NCBI RefSeq assembly: GCF_002897035.1 | Contig: NZ_BAUX01000009.1 | Coordinates: forward strand, 1-64,000 | DNA: 64,000 nt | DNA from: Methylopila sp. Yamaguchi | GTDB lineage: Bacteria; Pseudomonadota; Alphaproteobacteria; Rhizobiales; Methylopilaceae | Direction of reading: 5' to 3' | Part shown: piece by piece, positions 19,820 to 30,001 of the stretch | How positions within the stretch are numbered: position 1 is the first letter of the stretch | Layout of the letters: every line of letters starts with the position of its first letter | Notes under the pieces: generated by a model | The model's input: the letters and a program-made list of their open reading frames with translations, nothing else | What the model was told of the DNA's origin: nothing | The model's database searches: none | Position numbers and translations under genes: made by a program

Positions 19820-21079
19820 ATGACTGTCATCGGACCCGACGCGCCCTCGCCCGCGAGCGGCGCGCCCGTCTCTCCGATTGCGTTCCGCCACCGCAATTAC
19901 ACGCTGTTCTGGATCGCCCGTCTGTGCGCCACCTTCGCGATCCAGATCGTGTCGGTGGCGGTCGGTTGGCAGGTCTACGACCTCACGCGCGACCCCTTCG
20001 ACCTAGGGCTCGTCGGTCTTGTCCAGTTCCTGCCGGCCTTCGCGCTCGTGCTGGTGACGGGCCCCGCCGCCGACCGGTTCTCGCGGCGTCTGATCATGGG
20101 AATCTGCGTTGCGGTGGAGGCGGCGGGGGCGCTCGCGCTCGTCGCGCTCACCTTCGCCCACGAGATTTCGGTCGTCTCGATCTTCGCCGTGCTGTTCGTG
20201 TTCGGCGTCGCCCGGGCCTTTTTCGGCGCGGCCAGCACCTCGATCGTGCCGAACCTCGTGCCGAAGGAAGCCCTCGCCAACGCGATCACGTGGACCTCGT
20301 CGGCCTGGCAGTTCGCGAGCATCGTCGGCCCGGTCGCAGGAGGCCTGCTCTACGGGCTCGGCGGCGCGGTCGCCTACGCCGTGGCGGCGGCGCTGCTGCT
20401 GCTCGCGCTCGCCCTTGTCGCCGCGATCCGGGTGCGCCAGCCGCGCCGCGCCTTTGAGGCGAACTGGCGCACGCTGGTCGCAGGCTTCGACTACGTCTTC
20501 CGCGAGAAGGTCGTGCTGGGGGCCATCACCCTTGACCTCTTCGCGGTGCTGCTCGGCGGGGCTATGGCGCTGATGCCGGCGGTCGCCCGCGATGTGCTGG
20601 ACGTCGGCCCCTGGGGCCTCGGCCTGCTGCGGGCCGCGCCCGGCGTCGGCGCGATCGCGGTCGCGGCTCTGCTCTCCGTCGTCCCGATCCGCGACCACGC
20701 CGGCCGCATCATGTTCGCCTGCGTCGGCCTGTTCGGCTTCGCGACCGTGGTGTTTGGCCTGTCGACGACGGTCTGGCTTTCGGTCGCTGCCCTCGCGGTG
20801 ATGGGCGGGGCCGACATGGTGAGCGTGACGATCCGCGAGACGCTGCTGCAGCTCTGGACGCCCGACGAGGTGCGCGGCCGGGTCAACGCCGTCAACATGA
20901 TGTTCGTCGGCGCCTCGAACGAGCTCGGCGAGTTCCGGGCGGGCGTCACCGCCACGTTCATCGGCGTGATGCCGGCGATCGTCGTCGGTGGGATAGGCGC
21001 TATGGCGGTGGCGGCGATCTGGGCGTGGCGATTCCCGCAGCTCCGCACCGCCCGCGGGTTGGATCGGCGGGAGCCATAA
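19820..21079 (+). CDS. MFS transporter, EntS-like (MFS_3)
   Basis: 419-residue inner-membrane protein with about 11-12 hydrophobic segments. The N-terminal SPIAFRHRNYTLFWIARL, the loop DRFSRRLIMG and the central domain match the EntS/MFS_3 exporter type, whose members export siderophores or drugs. The ATG at 19820 follows AGGGTGG; a GTG at 19799 would add seven residues. No siderophore genes are nearby, so the substrate is open. Confidence 0.85.
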   Translation: MTVIGPDAPSPASGAPVSPIAFRHRNYTLFWIARLCATFAIQIVSVAVGWQVYDLTRDPFDLGLVGLVQFLPAFALVLVTGPAADRFSRRLIMGICVAVEAAGALALVALTFAHEISVVSIFAVLFVFGVARAFFGAASTSIVPNLVPKEALANAITWTSSAWQFASIVGPVAGGLLYGLGGAVAYAVAAALLLLALALVAAIRVRQPRRAFEANWRTLVAGFDYVFREKVVLGAITLDLFAVLLGGAMALMPAVARDVLDVGPWGLGLLRAAPGVGAIAVAALLSVVPIRDHAGRIMFACVGLFGFATVVFGLSTTVWLSVAALAVMGGADMVSVTIRETLLQLWTPDEVRGRVNAVNMMFVGASNELGEFRAGVTATFIGVMPAIVVGGIGAMAVAAIWAWRFPQLRTARGLDRREP

Positions 21080-21166
21080 AGGCTCTATGCCATTCGACCG
21101 ACTTATCCGTCGGCAACACCTCGCCTAGTGTCTTGCCGATTATTGGCGGGATACTGGGGAATTGCT

Positions 21167-21631
21167 GTGAAGTCTATCGTCTCAGCTTTGGTGTTGTTCG
21201 CTGCCTCAGCCTTTGCAGCTAACGCCCAGACCGCGCAGCAGCGGTATCAAGGGACTTTTTTTGTCACCAGCGCGAGCGCCGCTTGCGCGGCGGAGCCGGC
21301 CGCCGAAGTTGGCGACAACTTCGTCTTCGTGTTCAGGACAGAGACGACGAGGCAAGTCTTCGCCCTCTTCGGAACCCGCCGCGCGATGAGCTACGCGCCT
21401 TCAACCGGAGCGCGGTTCGCCACGTCCGGCACGCATAGTTCGATCTCGATCGGCGGCGGCGCGGCGTCGACGACCTTCACAGGCGCTTACAGAAGTTTCG
21501 TCGCCCAACCCGCGACATTCGCGACGACCACTCAGACTATGTCGCTGAGAGGGACCTTGACGAATTTCGACGGCACGGCCGGATGCACGATCACGTTCAC
21601 AGCCTCCGGCCTGAGGCGTCCTGGATTCTAA
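21167..21631 (+). CDS. Hypothetical secreted protein
   Basis: 154-residue protein of unknown family. The GTG at 21167 (VKSIVSALVLFAASAF) is chosen because a GGGGA ribosome binding site lies six bases before it; it also gives a clean signal peptide ending near residue 22 (AANAQ). The mature part is rich in Ser, Thr and Ala, with two cysteines placed near each end (AACAAEPAA and AGCTITF) that could form a disulfide, and alternating hydrophobic residues suggesting a beta-sheet domain. It looks like an orphan compared with its neighbours. Confidence 0.65.
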   Translation: MKSIVSALVLFAASAFAANAQTAQQRYQGTFFVTSASAACAAEPAAEVGDNFVFVFRTETTRQVFALFGTRRAMSYAPSTGARFATSGTHSSISIGGGAASTTFTGAYRSFVAQPATFATTTQTMSLRGTLTNFDGTAGCTITFTASGLRRPGF

Positions 21632-21646
21632 TCCTGAGGGCGGGCG

Positions 21647-24600
21647 TCACTCCGCTGCGCGGAGCGTCTCACGCGGCAGGGCGCGCGGGCCCGTCTCCGG
21701 TTCGTCTTTCGGGCCGACAAAACGGCCGAAGATCCAGCCGAACAGGCGGCTGAGGTCGTCCATAATGGTGAAGACGGCCGGCACGAAGACCAGGCTCAGC
21801 AGGGTCGAGGCCAGCAAGCCGCCGATCACCGCGATCGCCATCGGCGCGCGGAAGGAGCCGCCTTCGCCAAGCGCGAGCGCCGAAGGGACCATGCCCGCCG
21901 CCATGGCGACGGTCGTCATCACGATCGGCCGAGCGCGCTTGCGGCCGGCGTCGATCAGCGCCGTCGTGCGGTCGACGCCGCGGGCCACCTCCTCGATCGC
22001 GAAGTCGATGAGCAGGATCGCGTTCTTGGTCACGATGCCCATCAGCATGAGGAAGCCGATGACGACCGGCAGGCTGACCGAGTTGTTAGTCAGCAGCAGC
22101 GCGACGAAGGCCCCGCCGATCGACAAGGGCAGCGACATCAGGATGGTGACGGGCTGGGCCACGTCGGCGAACAGCAGCACGAGCACCGCGAACACCAGCA
22201 GCACGCCGGCGCCCATGGCGACCGCGAAGCCTGAAAACACCTCGTTCATGATCTCGACGTCGCCGAACTCCTTCAGCGTGACGCCTTCGGGCAGGTTTTT
22301 CGCCGCGGGCAACGCCTTGACCGCCTCGAGGGCTGTGCCAAGAGCGACGCCCGGAGCGAGGTCGCCCTCGATCGCGACGCGGCGGTCGCGGTCGTAGCGG
22401 TCGAGGCTCGTCGGCCCCTTCCCGAAACTCACGTCGGCGACGGTGGACAGCGGCACGCTGCCGCCGGCGTCGCGGCGCACGCGCAGGTTCTCGAAGGTCG
22501 CGACGTCGGCCCGCGCCGCCTCGTCCAGCTGGACGCGGATCGGCACCTGCCGGTCCCCGGCTGAGAACTTCGCGAGGTTTTGCTCGACGTCCCCGATGGT
22601 CGCGACGCGCACGGTCTCCGCGATCTGCGCGACCGAGACGCCGAGCTTAGCCGCCTCGTCGAGCTTGGGCACGATGCGGATCTCCGGTCGGTCGATCGCG
22701 GCAGTCGAGACGACGTTGAGCAGGCCCGGCACGGACGCCCGCGTCTCCTTCTCGAGAGCGACCGCGGCCTTCTCCACCGCGGCGCCGTCGGAGCCGGAGA
22801 CGATCAGCGTGAATTCGCGCTGGCCGCCGTCGTTGCCGAAGTTGGTGCGAATGTCCGGGATCGCCGCGAGCTGGCCGCGCACCTCGCCCTCGAACTGCTT
22901 CTGGCTCAAAGTCCGCTCGGAGCGCGGCTTGAGATTGACGATCAGCACGCCCTTGCGGACCTCGCCCGAGGCCGCCATCGGACCTGCCTGCGCGCCCGAG
23001 CCGACGGAGGCGTAGACCGAGGCGACCTCGGGCCGCGCCAGCAGCAGCCGGGTGATGCGCTGGCCGACCTCCTCGGACTGGTCGAGCGTCGAACCCGGCG
23101 GCAGCTCGATCTTCAGGATCGATCGCGAGGTGTCGTTCTCTGGCAAGAACCCGGACGGCAGCAGGCCCGCCAGCATGACCGAGCCCACGAACAGCAGGAC
23201 GCCGGTGCCGACCGTCACGAAGCGCCACCGCACCGACCAGGCGAGAACGCGCGTGTAGAAGCGCATGACGACGCCGTCGCGCTCCTCATGGGCGCCATGG
23301 TCGCGCAGGAAGTAGGCGGTCAGCAGAGGGGTGATGAGCCGCGCCACCAGCAGCGAGAACGCGACGGCGACCGCCACCGTGATGCCGAACTGCTTGAAGT
23401 ACTGCCCCGCGATCCCGCCCATGAAGCTCACGGGCATGAACACCGCGATGATCGTGGCGGTGGTCGCGACCACCGCCAGCCCGATCTCGTCCGCCGCTTC
23501 GATCGAGGCGCGGTAGGCGGATTTGCCCATGCGCATGTGGCGCACGATGTTCTCGATCTCGACGATGGCGTCGTCGACGAGGATGCCGGTGACGAGCGTG
23601 ATCGCGAGCAGGCTGACGCCGTTGAGCGAGAAGCCGAGCGCGTCCATCACCCAGAAGGTCGGCAGGATCGACAGCGGGATCGCGAGCGCCGAGATCAGGG
23701 TCGCCCGCACGTCGCGCAGGAACAGAAAGACCACGATCACCGCGAGCACCGCGCCCTCGATCAGCGTGTGCATCGCGCTCTCGTAGTCCGCCTTGGTGTA
23801 GCGGACGGTGGTGTCGATCGGCGTGATCGTCACCTCGGGGTTGCTCGCAGCGAGCCCGTCGAGCTTCGCCTTCGCGGCTTCCGCGACCACGACGTCCGAG
23901 AACCCCTTGGCGCGGTAGACGCCGAAGGCGACGATCGGCTTGCCGTCGAGGCGGGCGGCGGCGCGGGGCTCCGCCGAGCCGTCGCGCACCGTGCCGAGGT
24001 CGGACAGGCGCACCTCGCGCCCGCCCGGCAAGGAGATGCGCGCCTCCGCGAGACGCTCCACGGTCAGCGCGCCGGCGAGCGTGCGCACGGTCTGCTCCTG
24101 CGCGCCGACCTCGCCGCGGCCGCCCGCCAGGTCGACGTTTGTGGCGCGGAGCTGCGCGTTGACGTCCGCCGCCGTGACGCCCAGCGCCTGCAGGCGGGCC
24201 GGGTCCAGCGCCACGCGGATCTCGCGGTCGACCCCACCCTCGCGCTTCACCTGAGCCACGCCGCGCACGCCCTGCAGCGCACGGACGATGCGGTCGTCCA
24301 CGAACCAGCTCAGCTCCTCCGGCGTCATCGCCGGCGCCGACGCGGCGTAGGTCGCGATCGCCATGCCTTCGATGTCGATCCGCTGGATCAGCGGCTCTTC
24401 GATCGATTGCGGCAGGTCGGTGCGGATGCCGGTGACGGCGTCGCGCACGTCGTTGACCGCGCGGTCGACCTGGGTCTCGAGCTGGAACTCGATGCTGGTG
24501 ACGGACACGCCGTCGCCGATCGAGGAGGTGATGTGCTTGACGCCCGCGAGCCCCGCGACCGCGGTCTCGACGCGCTTCGTCACCTGCAACTCGAGCTCGC

Positions 24601-24775
24601 TCGGCGCCGCGCCGGTCTGGTTGATGGTCACCGACACCAGCGGCAGGTCGATGTTCGGCATCCGCGTCACAGGGAGCGACGCGAACGAGAACAGACCGAT
24701 CGCCGTCAGCACGACGAACAGCACCAACGGCGGGATCGGCTTGCGGATCGACCAGGCGGAAACGTTGAGGGCCAT
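21647..24775 (-). CDS. RND efflux pump permease (HAE1/AcrB type)
   Basis: 1042-residue inner-membrane proton antiporter forming the pump of a tripartite efflux system. The protein shows the RND start (SIRKPIPPLVLFVVLTAIGL), 12 hydrophobic segments in the 1+6+5 pattern and two large periplasmic loops. The TM4 proton-relay region with adjacent acids (ITLVTGILVDDAIVEIENI) and the TM10 region (VLMGIVTKNAILLIDF type) are visible. It begins two bases after the adaptor stop, so it is the last gene of the TetR-adaptor-pump operon. No outer-membrane factor gene is in the window. Confidence 0.93.
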   Translation of the reverse strand: MALNVSAWSIRKPIPPLVLFVVLTAIGLFSFASLPVTRMPNIDLPLVSVTINQTGAAPSELELQVTKRVETAVAGLAGVKHITSSIGDGVSVTSIEFQLETQVDRAVNDVRDAVTGIRTDLPQSIEEPLIQRIDIEGMAIATYAASAPAMTPEELSWFVDDRIVRALQGVRGVAQVKREGGVDREIRVALDPARLQALGVTAADVNAQLRATNVDLAGGRGEVGAQEQTVRTLAGALTVERLAEARISLPGGREVRLSDLGTVRDGSAEPRAAARLDGKPIVAFGVYRAKGFSDVVVAEAAKAKLDGLAASNPEVTITPIDTTVRYTKADYESAMHTLIEGAVLAVIVVFLFLRDVRATLISALAIPLSILPTFWVMDALGFSLNGVSLLAITLVTGILVDDAIVEIENIVRHMRMGKSAYRASIEAADEIGLAVVATTATIIAVFMPVSFMGGIAGQYFKQFGITVAVAVAFSLLVARLITPLLTAYFLRDHGAHEERDGVVMRFYTRVLAWSVRWRFVTVGTGVLLFVGSVMLAGLLPSGFLPENDTSRSILKIELPPGSTLDQSEEVGQRITRLLLARPEVASVYASVGSGAQAGPMAASGEVRKGVLIVNLKPRSERTLSQKQFEGEVRGQLAAIPDIRTNFGNDGGQREFTLIVSGSDGAAVEKAAVALEKETRASVPGLLNVVSTAAIDRPEIRIVPKLDEAAKLGVSVAQIAETVRVATIGDVEQNLAKFSAGDRQVPIRVQLDEAARADVATFENLRVRRDAGGSVPLSTVADVSFGKGPTSLDRYDRDRRVAIEGDLAPGVALGTALEAVKALPAAKNLPEGVTLKEFGDVEIMNEVFSGFAVAMGAGVLLVFAVLVLLFADVAQPVTILMSLPLSIGGAFVALLLTNNSVSLPVVIGFLMLMGIVTKNAILLIDFAIEEVARGVDRTTALIDAGRKRARPIVMTTVAMAAGMVPSALALGEGGSFRAPMAIAVIGGLLASTLLSLVFVPAVFTIMDDLSRLFGWIFGRFVGPKDEPETGPRALPRETLRAAE

Positions 24776-24777
24776 CG

Positions 24778-26079
24778 TTATCGATCCGCTGCCGAAGCCG
24801 AGGCCGCCGGCGTCGTCACCGGCGCCACGCGGTCGCCGTCGCGCAGGAACCCGCCGGCGCGGGCGACGACCGCCTCGCCCGCAGCGATCCCCTCGAGAAT
24901 TTCGACGCCGTCGGCGTCCTGAAGCCCAAGCGTCACGCGCCGCTCGGCCACGACGCCGTCCTTCACCACCTGCACCAAGACGCCCTCGGCGCCATAGAGG
25001 ATCGCCGACTGCGGGACGGTCACCCCTTCGCGGCGAGCGGTCTCGATCTGACCGCGCGCGAACAGTCCCGGCCGCAGCGCTCGGTCCGTGGGCAGCGCGA
25101 TCCGCACGACGCCCAGCCGCGTGGTCGCATCCACGGTCGGCTCAACCAGCCGAACCCGGCCCTCGAACGGCTCCGGCACGCCGGCCGCCGTCACCCGCGC
25201 CGGCTGGCCGGCGGCGATGGAGTGCAGCCGGGTCTCGGTCGCCTCCGCCATCAGCTCGATCTCGCCGTCCCGCACCAGTCGGAACAGCGGCTCCCCGGCC
25301 ATGCCGACGATCTGGCCCACGCGCGCCGTGCGGCTCGCGACCACGCCGGCGGAGGGAGCCCGGACCTCGGTGCGCGCGAGACGCAGCGCGATCTCGCGGC
25401 CTTGAGCCTCGGCCAGCGCCTTATCAGCCTGCGCCACCTTCAGGTTCTGCCCCTGCGCCCGCACTCGCGCAGCGGCGACCTGGGCGGCCGTCTGGCGGGC
25501 CTGAAGAGTCTCGCCGGTGACGTTGCCGGAGCCCTTGAGCTGTTCGGCCCGCTTCAGCGACGCCAAGGCTTCGACCTGCGAGGCCTCGGCCTCGGCAATC
25601 GCGGCCTCGACCTGCGCGATGGCGGCCTCGGCCTTGGCGATCGAAGAGGCGTTCTGCAGCGCCTGGGTCTCCAGCATGTCGCGGTCGAGCCGAGCGAGCA
25701 CCTGGCCTTGGGCCACCCGGTCGCCGACGTCGACCAAGTACTCGTCGAGCCGAAGGCCGTCGATCTGAGCGCCGACCAGCACCTCGTCGCGGGCGACCAG
25801 CGTCCCGGTGACCTGCTCGACCTGGGCGATCTCACGTCGCGTCGCCGTCGCGACCGTCACCGAAATGGGCTTCGCGGCCGGAGCTGCGGCGTCCGCCGCC
25901 TGCGACGGCGTCTGGCGCTCGGCGGCGTAGCGGGCGAGGTCGTCCTTGAACAGGAACGCGCCGACGCCAAGCGCGGCGAGCGCGCCAAGAACCCAGGGCC
26001 AGCGTCGACGGCGACGAACGGGCGGCGTGGTTTCAACGGGAGTCGCCGCATCTGGGCGGGTGCGCAAGGGGGCGTTCAT
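24778..26079 (-). CDS. RND efflux periplasmic adaptor (membrane fusion protein)
   Basis: 433-residue HlyD/AcrA-type adaptor linking the pump to an outer-membrane channel. It has an Arg-rich N-terminus, one transmembrane anchor (residues about 28-46, PWVLGALAALGVGAFLF), a barrel-sandwich/lipoyl region (VLVGAQIDGLRLDEYLVDVG), a long Ala/Glu/Gln coiled-coil hairpin and the C-terminal beta-barrel. The ATG at 26079 overlaps the TetR stop (ATGA), so regulator and pump are co-transcribed. An upstream extension of this open frame through the regulator gene is a shadow. Confidence 0.92.
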   Translation of the reverse strand: MNAPLRTRPDAATPVETTPPVRRRRRWPWVLGALAALGVGAFLFKDDLARYAAERQTPSQAADAAAPAAKPISVTVATATRREIAQVEQVTGTLVARDEVLVGAQIDGLRLDEYLVDVGDRVAQGQVLARLDRDMLETQALQNASSIAKAEAAIAQVEAAIAEAEASQVEALASLKRAEQLKGSGNVTGETLQARQTAAQVAAARVRAQGQNLKVAQADKALAEAQGREIALRLARTEVRAPSAGVVASRTARVGQIVGMAGEPLFRLVRDGEIELMAEATETRLHSIAAGQPARVTAAGVPEPFEGRVRLVEPTVDATTRLGVVRIALPTDRALRPGLFARGQIETARREGVTVPQSAILYGAEGVLVQVVKDGVVAERRVTLGLQDADGVEILEGIAAGEAVVARAGGFLRDGDRVAPVTTPAASASAADR

Positions 26080-26723
26080 GAGCGCGCCTCGGTCGGCGCG
26101 GCGCGCGAGGACTGCGGGGCCAGGAAGTTGCGGATCGCCCGCTCGTACATCGGCATCAAGCCGTCGAGCTTGGCGCCCGGCTCGATCAGGAGCCGCATCA
26201 ACACGCCGTCGGTCATCGCCATCAGCAGCCGTACGGCGTCGAGCGCGTTGAGCGTGGGGTCGATCTGTCCAAGCCTCATGCCGCGCTCCAGCACGCGTAC
26301 GAGAATGTCGCGCATCTCGTCCTCGCAGCGCTCCGCGATCGCGCGCACGGCGGGATTGCGAACCACCTCGGCGTTCAGCTCCGGGAAGATCACAAGGCTT
26401 TCCGGCATCAGGTTGCCGGTCATGAAGGCGCGGGCCGTGTCGATCAGCGCGCCGACCACGTCGTCGGCCTCGAGCAGCGGCAGGAGCTGGGGCGCGATGT
26501 CGGCGCGGTCGCGCTCGACGATCGCCTCGATGATCGCCTCCTTGGACGGGAAGTAACGGTAGAGCCCGCCCGGGCTCATGCCGGCCTCCGCGCAGATCGC
26601 CTGCATGCCGGTGGCGTGGAAGCCGCCGCGCGCAAAACAAGCGATCGCCGCGTCGAGGATCCGCCGCCGCTGATCTTCCTGGCGCTGGGCCCGCAGTCCA
26701 AGCGGCGGAGTCATGTCGTTCAT
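26076..26723 (-). CDS. TetR/AcrR family repressor of the efflux operon
   Basis: 215-residue regulator with an N-terminal helix-turn-helix (RILDAAIACFARGGFHATGMQAICAEAGMSPGGLYRYFPSKEAII, split over residues 20-65) and a variable ligand-binding C-terminal domain. It is the first gene of the operon with the adaptor and pump, and a dyad operator lies 20 bases upstream of its ATG, so autorepression and ligand-released efflux are likely. The inducer cannot be predicted. Confidence 0.9.
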   Translation of the reverse strand: MNDMTPPLGLRAQRQEDQRRRILDAAIACFARGGFHATGMQAICAEAGMSPGGLYRYFPSKEAIIEAIVERDRADIAPQLLPLLEADDVVGALIDTARAFMTGNLMPESLVIFPELNAEVVRNPAVRAIAERCEDEMRDILVRVLERGMRLGQIDPTLNALDAVRLLMAMTDGVLMRLLIEPGAKLDGLMPMYERAIRNFLAPQSSRAAPTEARS

Positions 26724-26742
26724 GCCGGCAGCCTAAAAAGAG

Positions 26743-26758
26743 CGAACGTTCGTTCGCA
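26743..26758. promoter_or_regulatory. Probable TetR-family operator of the efflux operon
   Basis: GCGAAC (26743-26748), a four-base GTTC spacer, then GTTCGC (26753-26758) form a perfect 6-bp dyad just upstream of the regulator gene. The GAACGTTCGTTC core resembles operators of efflux-linked TetR proteins. The site would overlap the operon promoter, fitting repression. Confidence 0.7.
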
Positions 26759-26903
26759 CTTTCTGCCACAGACCAGCCGAGAGGTAAAGCGCGACCGTGC
26801 CCGGCGCCGCGGGCCGCCGAGCGTGGAGATGTCAGAGTTGGGCTGCGGGGCGCGAAATCACTGGCGGCCGCGCTTTATGCGGCCGCCAGTCCGTCGCGTT
26901 GGA

Positions 26904-28751
26904 TCAGCGCGCCTGATCGACGTCGCGCACGGCGCCGCGGGCGGCGCTGGTTGTGAAGGCGGCGTAGGCCTTCAGCGCGGCTGAGACCTTGCGCTTACGC
27001 GCCTTCGGCTTCCAGGCGTCGGCGCCGCGGGCGATCTCCGCGGCGCGCCGGGCGGCGATCACGTCCGCGGCCACCGCCAGCCGTATCGAGCGGCCGGGGA
27101 TGTCGATCTCGACCATGTCGCCGTCCTCCACCAGCGCGATCAGGCCGCCTTCAGCCGCTTCCGGCGAGACGTGGCCGATCGAGAGCCCCGACGATCCGCC
27201 AGAGAAGCGGCCGTCGGTGACGAGCGCGCAGGCCTTTCCGAGGCCTTTCGATTTCAGGTAGCTCGTGGGGTAGAGCATCTCCTGCATGCCGGGGCCGCCG
27301 CGCGGACCCTCGTAGCGGATGACGACCACCTCGCCCGCGACCACCTTGCCCGTGAGGATGCCGCTCACCGCGTCGTCCTGGCTCTCGAACACCTTGGCCG
27401 GGCCGGAGAATTTCAGAATCGACTCGTCGACGCCGGCCGTCTTCACGATGCAGCCGTCGAGCGCGAGGTCGCCGGTCAGCACCGCGAGGCCGCCGTCCTG
27501 ACTGAAGGCGTGGGCCGCGCTGCGGATGACGCCGTTCTCCCGGTCGACGTCGACATCGTCCCAGCGGCGGTCCTGGCTGAAGGCCACCTGCGTCGGCACG
27601 CCGCCCGGGGCCGCCCGGTAGAAGGTCTTCACGGCCTCGCTGGTCGTGACCGCGACGTCCCAGCGGTCGAGCGCATCGCCGATGGTGGCGCTGTGCACGG
27701 TGGGCAGGTCGCGGTGCAGCAGGCCGGCGCGGTCGAGCTCCCCGAGGATGCCTATCACGCCGCCGGCGCGGTGCACGTCCTCCATGTGCACGTCCGACTT
27801 CGCGGGCGCGACCTTGCACAGTACGGGCACCTTGCGGGACAGCCGATCGATGTCCTCCATCGTGAAGCCGACCTCGCCCTCGAACGACGCGGCGAGCAGG
27901 TGCAGCACGGTGTTGGTCGAGCCGCCCATGGCGATGTCGAGGCTCATGGCGTTCTCGAACGCCTTGAAGCTCGCTACCTTCCGCGGCAGCACGGCGTCGT
28001 CGTCGTTCTCGTACCAGCGGCGCGCGATGTCGACGATCAGATGGCCGGCCTCCACGAACAGGCGTTCGCGGTCGGCATGGGTAGCCAGGGTCGAGCCGTT
28101 GCCCGGCAGCGACAGGCCGAGCGCCTCGGTCAGGCAATTCATCGAGTTCGCGGTGAACATGCCGGAGCAGGAGCCGCAGGTCGGGCAGGCCGAGCGCTCG
28201 ATCTTCGCCACGTCCTCTTCGGCGACGCGGTCGTCCGCGGCCGCGACCATGGCGTCGACGAGGTCGAGCGCGACCTCCTTGCCCTTGAGGACGACCTTGC
28301 CCGCCTCCATCGGTCCGCCTGACACGAAGACGGTCGGGATGTTGAGGCGCAGCGACGCCAGCAGCATGCCGGGGGTGATCTTGTCGCAGTTCGAGATGCA
28401 GACCATGGCGTCCGCGCAATGCGCGTTGACCATGTACTCGACGCTGTCGGCGATCAGCTCGCGCGAGGGCAGCGAATAGAGCATGCCGTCGTGGCCCATC
28501 GCGATGCCGTCATCGACGGCGATGGTGTTGAACTCCTTGGCGACGCCCCCGGCCTTCTCGATCTCGCGCGCGACGAGCTGCCCGAGGTCCTTCAGGTGAA
28601 CGTGGCCGGGCACGAACTGCGTGAACGAGTTCACCACCGCGATGATCGGCTTGCCGAAGTCGCTGTCCTTCATGCCGGTCGCGCGCCAAAGCCCGCGGGC
28701 GCCGGCCATGTTGCGGCCGTGGGTCGTGGTGCGGGAGCGATAGGCGGGCAT
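26904..28751 (-). CDS. ilvD: Dihydroxy-acid dehydratase
   Basis: Dehydrates 2,3-dihydroxy acids to 2-keto acids in branched-chain amino acid and pantothenate precursor synthesis. The 615-residue protein has the Fe-S cluster and signature regions [13 protein letters not shown] and [19 protein letters not shown], and [20 protein letters not shown] near the C-terminus. The start [15 protein letters not shown] (28751) is the standard one; 60 further in-frame upstream codons are not family-like. Monocistronic. Confidence 0.97.
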   Translation of the reverse strand: MPAYRSRTTTHGRNMAGARGLWRATGMKDSDFGKPIIAVVNSFTQFVPGHVHLKDLGQLVAREIEKAGGVAKEFNTIAVDDGIAMGHDGMLYSLPSRELIADSVEYMVNAHCADAMVCISNCDKITPGMLLASLRLNIPTVFVSGGPMEAGKVVLKGKEVALDLVDAMVAAADDRVAEEDVAKIERSACPTCGSCSGMFTANSMNCLTEALGLSLPGNGSTLATHADRERLFVEAGHLIVDIARRWYENDDDAVLPRKVASFKAFENAMSLDIAMGGSTNTVLHLLAASFEGEVGFTMEDIDRLSRKVPVLCKVAPAKSDVHMEDVHRAGGVIGILGELDRAGLLHRDLPTVHSATIGDALDRWDVAVTTSEAVKTFYRAAPGGVPTQVAFSQDRRWDDVDVDRENGVIRSAAHAFSQDGGLAVLTGDLALDGCIVKTAGVDESILKFSGPAKVFESQDDAVSGILTGKVVAGEVVVIRYEGPRGGPGMQEMLYPTSYLKSKGLGKACALVTDGRFSGGSSGLSIGHVSPEAAEGGLIALVEDGDMVEIDIPGRSIRLAVAADVIAARRAAEIARGADAWKPKARKRKVSAALKAYAAFTTSAARGAVRDVDQAR

Positions 28752-28929
28752 GGCGGCTGTCCTCGGAGGTCCGGTTCTTATGGATCGTTCTCTTGGGGGC
28801 AGGGATGTACGACCTCCGCGCCGCGCCGTCGAGCGTGCGGGCCTTGGGCCCTGCGTCCCGCGCGGCGCATGACGGACGGCGGTGGGCGGGGCATGCTTGG
28901 CCAAACCCGCGTCCGGAGAGCCTCGCCCC

Positions 28930-29817
28930 ATGGCGGACCTGCGCAGCCTCGAGATCTTCTACTGGGTGGCGACGCTCGCGAGCTTTCGCCGCGCGGCGGA
29001 GCAGGTGAACACCACCCAGCCGGCCGTCTCCCAGCGGATCGCGGCGCTCGAGCAGGAGTACGGGCCGCTGCTCGAGCGTCGCGCCCGGGACGTCGCGCTG
29101 ACCGACGCGGGCCGGCGGGTCCTCGCCTACGCCGAACGCTTCCTTGCGCTACGCGCCGAGATGACGGCCGACCTCGCGAGCCCCGCGACCATGACCGGCT
29201 CCCTGCGGCTCGGCGTGTCCGAGACCATCGTGCACCTTTGGCTGATACCGTTCGTGGAGCGGCTCCGCGCCGTCTACCCCGGCGTCACTGTCGACATCTC
29301 GGTCGACATCTCCACCAACATGCAGGGCGCGCTGCTCGCCAACGAGATCGATCTCGCGCTCCTGGTCGGCCCGATCACCCTGCCGGACTTCGTGAACCGC
29401 CCTCTGTTCAGCACGCCGGTCGCCTGGATCGCCTCCCCGCAGCTCCTGGACTGCGGCCGCCAGCTCGCGCTCGACGACCTGCTGCGCCACCCGCTCATCA
29501 CCTATCCCAAGAACACGAGCCCCTACGTGGAACTGCGCGACCTGATCCTGCGGGCGAGCGGGCCCCCGCCGCAGATCCATACCAGCGCCTCGCTCGCCAC
29601 CATCGTGAAGATGACGGTGGAACGGCTCGGAATCTGCGTGATCCCGCCGGCGATCGTACGGAAGGAGATCGCCACGGGCGAACTCGTGGTGGCGCCCACC
29701 GACGTTCGGCTGTCGTCGATCGGTTTCACGGCGACCTACGCCAATCGCCCCGGTCAGTATCTGGCGGAGCAGGCCGCACGGATCGCGCAGGAGGTCGCGG
29801 GCGAAGCGACCGCATGA
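28930..29817 (+). CDS. LysR-family regulator, probable activator of the pxp operon
   Basis: 295-residue LysR-type protein with an N-terminal winged helix-turn-helix ([34 protein letters not shown]) and a periplasmic-binding-like effector domain. The ATG at 28930 ([10 protein letters not shown]) gives the canonical LysR N-terminus. It lies directly upstream of, and on the same strand as, pxpB with a 184-base gap holding a LysR-type box. Inference: it senses 5-oxoproline or a related acid. No direct evidence for the effector. Confidence 0.9.
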   Translation: MADLRSLEIFYWVATLASFRRAAEQVNTTQPAVSQRIAALEQEYGPLLERRARDVALTDAGRRVLAYAERFLALRAEMTADLASPATMTGSLRLGVSETIVHLWLIPFVERLRAVYPGVTVDISVDISTNMQGALLANEIDLALLVGPITLPDFVNRPLFSTPVAWIASPQLLDCGRQLALDDLLRHPLITYPKNTSPYVELRDLILRASGPPPQIHTSASLATIVKMTVERLGICVIPPAIVRKEIATGELVVAPTDVRLSSIGFTATYANRPGQYLAEQAARIAQEVAGEATA

Positions 29818-29850
29818 CCCCTCGAGCCTACGCCCTCCCGGCGGAGCGCC

Positions 29851-29865
29851 ATAAAGGGCGCTTAT
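29851..29865. promoter_or_regulatory. LysR-type box upstream of the pxp operon
   Basis: ATAA-N7-TTAT dyad (ATAAAGGGCGCTTAT) with the T-N11-A signature, in the gap between the LysR gene and pxpB, 137 bases before the pxpB ATG. This is the expected geometry for a LysR recognition site controlling the downstream operon. Confidence 0.6.
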
Positions 29866-30001
29866 CGCCGCCGATCGGGAATCACGATTGGCGAAAATGG
29901 CGGCAGGAGATCACGCTGCCGCAATCCTGGGCACGCGAATAGCGCACTGGCCTGACCGCTGGTCGCCTGAGCCCCGCCCAACCGCCGCCGGGAGGCGCGC
30001 C

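Noticed and set aside
22580-24922. 780-codon open frame opposite the RND pump
   Set aside because: Asp/Arg/His-rich translation typical of antisense frames; the pump on the minus strand is unambiguous.
24778-26769. Single 663-codon frame fusing TetR region and the efflux adaptor
   Set aside because: The N-terminal third is an out-of-frame translation of the TetR gene; the adaptor starts at 26079 with a coupled ATGA.
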